Shown here one piece after another: positions 59,500 to 64,000 of a stretch of DNA of 64,000 nucleotides. The notes below the pieces were generated by a model. The model worked only from the letters and a program-made list of their open reading frames with translations, was not told where the DNA came from and searched no databases. The DNA lies in contig CAYLLE010000002.1 of assembly GCA_964384485.1 (NCBI GenBank), positions 31,826 through 95,825 on the forward strand. Direction: 5' to 3'. Both the position numbers and the translations under genes were made by a program. How positions within the stretch are numbered: position 1 is the stretch's first letter; each line of letters begins with the position of its first letter. Source of the stretch: CAYLLE01 sp964384485 (GTDB lineage: Bacteria; Spirochaetota; Spirochaetia; CAYLLE01).

Positions 59500-62084
59500 T
59501 TTACATCTTCCAACTGTATCGACAACGGAACGGTCAGCCGGAAACATGCTCCTTCGGCAAATTCCCGGTATTCCAGATCACCGCCGTTCATCCTGGCGAG
59601 CTCTTTCGCGACATAGAGCCCAAGCCCCGTGGATGATTCACCACCGGTCGGCTGAGTCGACAGCGGTTCGAACCTGCTGAAGAGCTTCCCTCTGTCCTCC
59701 CGGGAAATTCCCGGTCCTCTGTCCCGGACATCAATCTTTAGAGGATCTCCGGGAACTATCGCCAGAGAAATCCCGGTGCCGGGAGGTGAAAATTTGACCG
59801 CGTTATCCAGTAAATTATAAAGGATCCCCCGAACTGCGGTAAAATCTCCCTGTACGGTCGGGAAGGCTTCCGGTATATCCATGGTAAGGGTCTGCTGTTT
59901 CATCTCGGCTTTTTTCGCGATATCACGTCTGAGGGTGCCTAATACACTTTCTAAGTCCATTTCTTCGATCAGCAGGGTATGCCGTCCGTCGGCTATCCGG
60001 AATGATATAAGGATATTCTGAACAATATCGTTTATTTCCTGAGATGAAGCACGTAAGTCTTCCACAATCTCATCTAGAGCATCCAGATTAACTAAGTTTT
60101 CCAATTCCCGCACCCTGTTGATCAGGAGGGTGAGGGGAGTATTCACGTTGTGGGTCAAGAAGTATAGAAAGACATTCTTTTCTTTTTCCGACCGGGCGAG
60201 CTGGCTGTTGTGATGGATAACTTCTTTTAGTTTTGATAACGTCTGAACCCTCAAAAGCAGCTCTGAGCCATCGAAGGGAATGGTCAAAAAATCATTTACC
60301 CCCGCGGCATATCCTTTTCTCATGAGGTAATCGGCCTGAAAACCGGCAATCATAAGAATAGGCAGTTCGAGCATATTATGGTTTCCCCGGATGATTCCGC
60401 AAAGGGTAAAAGCCTGCTCTCCTGTCGATGCCGGTTCGATGAGCAGTACATCGATATCACCTTTAGCCGCTCCATGTATCACCTGATACATATCTTCCGC
60501 AATAGCCGGAGCGAATCCCTCCGATCTAAGAATCAGAGCGGTCCGTCGCGCGCTCTCTTTATCTGAATCGAATATCCACACATTGGCGTATGCCGATTCC
60601 GTGCCGGGAAGGTGTTCCGGTTCTTTCTCTTCTATATAAGGATCATTTTCGGGGGCGAGACGTTTCAGTTCCTTCCCCATTATCTGTTTACAAGCCGCGA
60701 CTTCCCTGTAAATTATCTTTGCCGCGGACGTTATTCCGGGATCACTGAATTCTTTCTGCAAAAGCCTAATTCCGGCTATCGCGCCGTCCAACGGTCTTCT
60801 CAGTTGCTGATTGATATGCTTGAAAAGTGAGATCCTGAATTCAGCAAGTTTTTCAAGCTGTGATGTTGACTCTTTGTTTCCACCGGGAATATCTGTATCG
60901 GCTGCTGTATCTAACCGGAAACCGGCATCACGGTGCAGTTTTAACAGAGTAATTGAAATCAGGATGACCGAACCGAGAAGACCGAGAAACTGAGGTGAAC
61001 TCTGCGTTGTAAAGCGGAATTGAAAAAAACCGGCTAATATATCCAGAAGCATCATGGCTATCCACGGAGTAAAGGAAAGCACAATCCAGAATACTACCTT
61101 ATCCCTGCGGCGGATTCCTCGGAAAATTCCGGCTCCGGTGATAACAAGGATGATCAGGGACAGCAGATTAAGTATGTCCGCCATAAGGTACGGTACCGCG
61201 AACATGCTTGTGAGTGCTGTGATCAAGGCGGCGGCCCATCCGGTTAACAGCATTAGTTTAAGACCTTTGGTTAGGTGGGGAGCCAAGAGAAAAAGGGCAA
61301 ATACAATTGATGCAGTTATGTTGAAAAAAATGCTTAGTGGAAAAAGCCATTCCGGATAGGTAAGCGGCGAAATTAGAAGCAGGAGAAGCCGGCTCTGCCG
61401 GAGGGAGAAGAAAAACACACTGGCGGTTACCATCGCGGAACCTAAAAATTTCTTCTGCCGGAGGATGATGCCTGCCAAAAGCTGGAGCAATATCAGCCCC
61501 AAGGCTGCTCCGTAGGTTAAACCCAGCCTTCCCCGGGATCGGACGACCCACGAAGAAAATGATACCGATGTTGTTACTTGCGGATCAGCAACGATTCCCC
61601 GGGGGCCGTGATATTCAATTATAAAATTCTCTTTTGAATTGGCTGGAATAGTGACTGGAAATACCGCGGTTGTGTGGTGTACCGGATACTGTGACGGAGG
61701 AACAATGTCACCATGCCGATGAACAGTCACGGCACCTAATTCTGACGGTTCGAGCAGTTCGGTATAGTAATTTCTTGATTCATTAAATATCAAATATTCA
61801 CGGTCTAGAAAACCGGTGTTCTTAATTGAAATCCAAAGATAAACAAACTTTGCGTCACTGAACTGCTTTTTTCCGGTAAACGGTATATAAGATAAATTCC
61901 TGCTGCGCAGTTCCATAGAGGAGAGCCGTTTTGTCGATACCGTATACCACATATCCGTTTCGGCCGTTCCGGGCCTTTCAAGTTCCGGTTCCGCCGAGAA
62001 GAATACCGCTCCCAAAATAATAGCGAGAATAATTCCCGAAGAAAGGAGAAGTACCGAAGAGAAGGTAATTTTCATAGTATTCAT
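59496..62084 (-). CDS. 7TMR-DISM receptor hybrid kinase with altered receiver
   Basis: An 862-aa receptor. N-terminal helix, then an extracellular DISM-type beta domain (FVYLWISIKNTGFLDREYLI), seven membrane helices at about 185-395, an inner HisKA-like helix (ISLFKHINQQLRRPLDGAI), a receiver-like domain, then a HisKA (YFLTHNVNTPLTLLINRVRE) and a HATPase with NLLDNAVKFSPPGTG, RDRGPGISREDRG and STGLGLYVAKELA. In the receiver the phosphorylation site reads VLLIEPAS, Glu replacing Asp, and the start FDSDKESARR keeps the acidic pair only in part. The kinase core appears active. It starts 1 bp after the stop of the PBP-type sensor gene. Confidence 0.85.
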   Translation of the reverse strand: MNTMKITFSSVLLLSSGIILAIILGAVFFSAEPELERPGTAETDMWYTVSTKRLSSMELRSRNLSYIPFTGKKQFSDAKFVYLWISIKNTGFLDREYLIFNESRNYYTELLEPSELGAVTVHRHGDIVPPSQYPVHHTTAVFPVTIPANSKENFIIEYHGPRGIVADPQVTTSVSFSSWVVRSRGRLGLTYGAALGLILLQLLAGIILRQKKFLGSAMVTASVFFFSLRQSRLLLLLISPLTYPEWLFPLSIFFNITASIVFALFLLAPHLTKGLKLMLLTGWAAALITALTSMFAVPYLMADILNLLSLIILVITGAGIFRGIRRRDKVVFWIVLSFTPWIAMMLLDILAGFFQFRFTTQSSPQFLGLLGSVILISITLLKLHRDAGFRLDTAADTDIPGGNKESTSQLEKLAEFRISLFKHINQQLRRPLDGAIAGIRLLQKEFSDPGITSAAKIIYREVAACKQIMGKELKRLAPENDPYIEEKEPEHLPGTESAYANVWIFDSDKESARRTALILRSEGFAPAIAEDMYQVIHGAAKGDIDVLLIEPASTGEQAFTLCGIIRGNHNMLELPILMIAGFQADYLMRKGYAAGVNDFLTIPFDGSELLLRVQTLSKLKEVIHHNSQLARSEKEKNVFLYFLTHNVNTPLTLLINRVRELENLVNLDALDEIVEDLRASSQEINDIVQNILISFRIADGRHTLLIEEMDLESVLGTLRRDIAKKAEMKQQTLTMDIPEAFPTVQGDFTAVRGILYNLLDNAVKFSPPGTGISLAIVPGDPLKIDVRDRGPGISREDRGKLFSRFEPLSTQPTGGESSTGLGLYVAKELARMNGGDLEYREFAEGACFRLTVPLSIQLEDVK

Positions 62085-62085
62085 T

Positions 62086-63837
62086 CTAAAACCTATCGGC
62101 GGTTATTTCTTGATCTTTCTGATATCCATCAAGACTGGTGAGCAGATTATCCAGATCCTCTTTTTCCGCGGTCATAAACTTAATCAGCAGCGGGATTCTT
62201 CTGCTCCCGTAATCGCCGGTACTAAAAATCGATGACAATTTCGCGGCAATGACTTCGCAGTCTTCCGGTTTTGTATGAGGGAAAATGATGAGAAACGAAT
62301 TGTCGGAAAGTCTCCCCAATATATCCACCGTCCTGATCGTATTTTTTAATCCCTGTATAAAATCCAGGACCGCGCTGTCCATTCCGTCATATCCATGATG
62401 ATGAATTACCTCTTCACAGTTGGTAATTTTTACAGTGATGGCTGAGGTGATGTGGTCATACCGGCTGGAAAGGGCCATTTCTTCGCGGAAGCGTTCGATT
62501 ATCGCTTTCCGGTTGAAGCAGGCTAATTGCGGATCCATCACGCTCAGTTCCTGAATTGTTTTTTCTTTTTTAATCAGTTCCTCGGTCATCTCGCTGATGT
62601 TCATCTTGAGCATGGCTTCTTCCGTGATATCCTCTTCATATGTTAATATTCCGGTTACTACATCATCTTTAACAATCGGCACGCGGGTCAGTCTGACCAA
62701 TATTTCTCTGCCGAATTGATCTTTTTTCTGTCTGTAATGAACCTGCTTTTCACCCCGCTCCAACACCTCATTATCCCGCTTCTTCTGATCATCAGGATTA
62801 TCCCCGTGTATATCAACATTTTCGCGGTAATGCCGGTTGCCCCCAATAATTTCGCTGCCGGTATTTTTCCAGTACAGCGGGAACGGGAGTGCGTCTATCA
62901 CTGTATTTAGTCGAATGTGGGAAGCGCGGATACGCTTCAATTTTTTTAGATAGCTAATCAGCTGGATGGCAAGAAGGACAGCAGCGGCCGTTGCGGCGCC
63001 AATCGCGGCAATAATAAGAAAAATAGAGGAATCCGATGCCGATGATGACTGGCTGAACTGGTTTAAAAACCGGTATTCGTCCGAGAGATCCCCGATTACT
63101 CCGGTCACCGCCAATTCGTGTATCTCCTCGTTAAGTAAAGACAATAGACCCCGGTTTCCCCTTTTTACCGCGAACCGGTACTCGATCGGAAGGATCGGAT
63201 GATCAATAGCTTTGATCCCGCTGAATCCCCACTGCCGCAGCATGCTTTTTCCAAGGGAGAAGGGTGCGATGGTATAATCAGCTTTTTTGTCTTCAATTTG
63301 ATTAAATGCTTCAGTAAACGAAGGAACCGTGACCATGTTATCATCTAATTGATTCGGGAGAATGATTTTCTCTATGGCTGCATCGTTCTCAAGTATTACA
63401 AGCCTTTTATCTTTAATATCTGCAATATTTTTGATATCTGAACCTTTCCGTACATAAAGCGCGAAGTAATCCACAAAATAGGGAATTGAAAAGTCGAATT
63501 TCCTGGACCGATCCTGAGTACGTAAAATACCCGAGACCGCGTCTATCTTCCCCCTCTCAAGCATTTCGAGGACATCAGCCCACGGACCTGCATTAATTTC
63601 TACTGATAATCTTCCATTAATGCCTATTCGCTTGACTAAATCGGTATCGAATCCTTTGATTTTCCCGTTTTTATCTTTGTAACTTAACGGGGGGTAATCA
63701 TGATCGCACCCGATAGTTAAGGTATGTTGAGCAGTAAAACTGCTGTCCGGTTGAAGAATCTCCTGACACACTCCTTGGTGAAGGCTGATAAAACAAAATA
63801 TTACTGCAGCCGCGGTCACGGAAACATTTTTTGGCAT
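62086..63837 (-). CDS. Substrate-binding-type sensor with PAS and degenerate GGDEF domain
   Basis: A 583-aa receptor. Signal peptide (VTAAAVIFCFISLHQGVCQ), then a periplasmic bacterial solute-binding domain family 3 (LTIGCDHDYPPLSYKDKNGK, GFDTDLVKRI, FDFSIPYFV), then a membrane helix (FLIIAAIGAATAAAVLLAIQ), a PAS domain (NTVIDALPFPLYWKN, ending TYEEDITEEAM) and a C-terminal GGDEF-like domain. The GGDEF signature reads R-L-S-D-N-S-F, so cyclase activity is unlikely. The ligand may be an amino acid, as for the SBP family. ATG 63837 follows AAAGG; the longer frame lacks a signal peptide start. Confidence 0.85.
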   Translation of the reverse strand: MPKNVSVTAAAVIFCFISLHQGVCQEILQPDSSFTAQHTLTIGCDHDYPPLSYKDKNGKIKGFDTDLVKRIGINGRLSVEINAGPWADVLEMLERGKIDAVSGILRTQDRSRKFDFSIPYFVDYFALYVRKGSDIKNIADIKDKRLVILENDAAIEKIILPNQLDDNMVTVPSFTEAFNQIEDKKADYTIAPFSLGKSMLRQWGFSGIKAIDHPILPIEYRFAVKRGNRGLLSLLNEEIHELAVTGVIGDLSDEYRFLNQFSQSSSASDSSIFLIIAAIGAATAAAVLLAIQLISYLKKLKRIRASHIRLNTVIDALPFPLYWKNTGSEIIGGNRHYRENVDIHGDNPDDQKKRDNEVLERGEKQVHYRQKKDQFGREILVRLTRVPIVKDDVVTGILTYEEDITEEAMLKMNISEMTEELIKKEKTIQELSVMDPQLACFNRKAIIERFREEMALSSRYDHITSAITVKITNCEEVIHHHGYDGMDSAVLDFIQGLKNTIRTVDILGRLSDNSFLIIFPHTKPEDCEVIAAKLSSIFSTGDYGSRRIPLLIKFMTAEKEDLDNLLTSLDGYQKDQEITADRF

Positions 63838-63864
63838 TATTGTTACCTTTTGGTTGACTAAAAA

Positions 63865-63880
63865 ATTGTATGCCGGCATA
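63865..63880 (-). promoter_or_regulatory. Palindrome TATGCCGGCATA overlapping a -10-like element
   Basis: A perfect 12-bp palindrome (63869-63880) ends in a TACAAT (63865-63870, minus strand) about 30 bp before the sensor-operon start. A repressor bound here would block the candidate -10. The matching -35 is not convincing. Confidence 0.35.
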
Positions 63881-64000
63881 TAATTTGCCTGCTTCTGAAT
63901 CAAAGGATAAGAAAAAAAAGGTTCAAACACAAGGATTTTGGTAAAAATTTATCCGGAAAATGCGGCGGATGGATGACGTGAATCCCGCCGTGATTCAGAA

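Overview
The window looks like a piece of a free-living, anaerobic spirochaete chromosome. This is an inference from gene content, not from a marker gene. The supporting signs are 2-oxoacid:ferredoxin oxidoreductase with butyrate kinase and phosphate butyryltransferase (fermentation to acyl-phosphate and ATP), a class II superoxide reductase, a PII/AmtB pair beside a NifA-like activator, a DUF3524 tRNA-queuosine mannosyltransferase-type gene, many lipoproteins, and elaborate sensor proteins including a 7TMR-DISM receptor. GC content is moderate and genes are tightly packed, with many ATGA stop/start overlaps. The only stable RNA seen is an initiator tRNA.

Layout. 0-8 kb: a cut amidohydrolase, a DegT-type aminotransferase, RNase R, two Gfo/Idh/MocA oxidoreductases, an AraC regulator and a lipid hydroxylase. 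7.9-14.2 kb: one operon-like run of an unknown Cys-containing protein, ferredoxin, oxidoreductase alpha, a fused oxidoreductase beta-gamma, buk, ptb and a DNA methyltransferase, meeting superoxide reductase head-on. 14.7-17.8 kb: tRNA-fMet with a near-consensus promoter and a terminator, a UroD-like protein, a decayed gene and a DUF89 protein. 18-25.4 kb: glnB-amtB, a 446-bp regulatory interval with three 30-bp-phased palindromes, a sigma54 activator, pyk, a PrsW-like protease and hisC. 25.6-37.5 kb: clpB, a tatA-tatC-DUF362-polyferredoxin operon, argH, an rRNA/tRNA m5C methyltransferase, a glycosyltransferase, a phosphatase and phosphoglucomutase. 37.8-40.7 kb: a 90-bp MITE-like element, a toxin-antitoxin-like pair and a large unknown protein. 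40.7-51.5 kb: envelope lipoproteins, a BON protein, a receiver-less sigma54 activator with two degenerate receiver/kinase proteins, an amidohydrolase, pcm and a MutM-like glycosylase. 51.5-64 kb: a hybrid histidine kinase, an encapsulin with its encapsulated ferritin, a long lipoprotein, an OmpR-type regulator and a three-gene sensor operon with altered catalytic motifs.

How the parts fit. 2-oxoacids from amino acids would be decarboxylated to acyl-CoA with reduced ferredoxin, then Ptb and Buk would recover ATP. Superoxide reductase and the ferritin-loaded encapsulin handle oxygen and iron stress. PII, AmtB and the NifA-like protein handle nitrogen. The items I would look at first are the CTAC-N6-GTAG sites around the nitrogen activator, the Phd-like/HicA-like pair next to a MITE, the Tat operon whose last gene appears to fuse a NapH-like membrane protein to a NapG-like Tat ferredoxin, and the sensor clusters where key phosphorylation or GGDEF residues are replaced.
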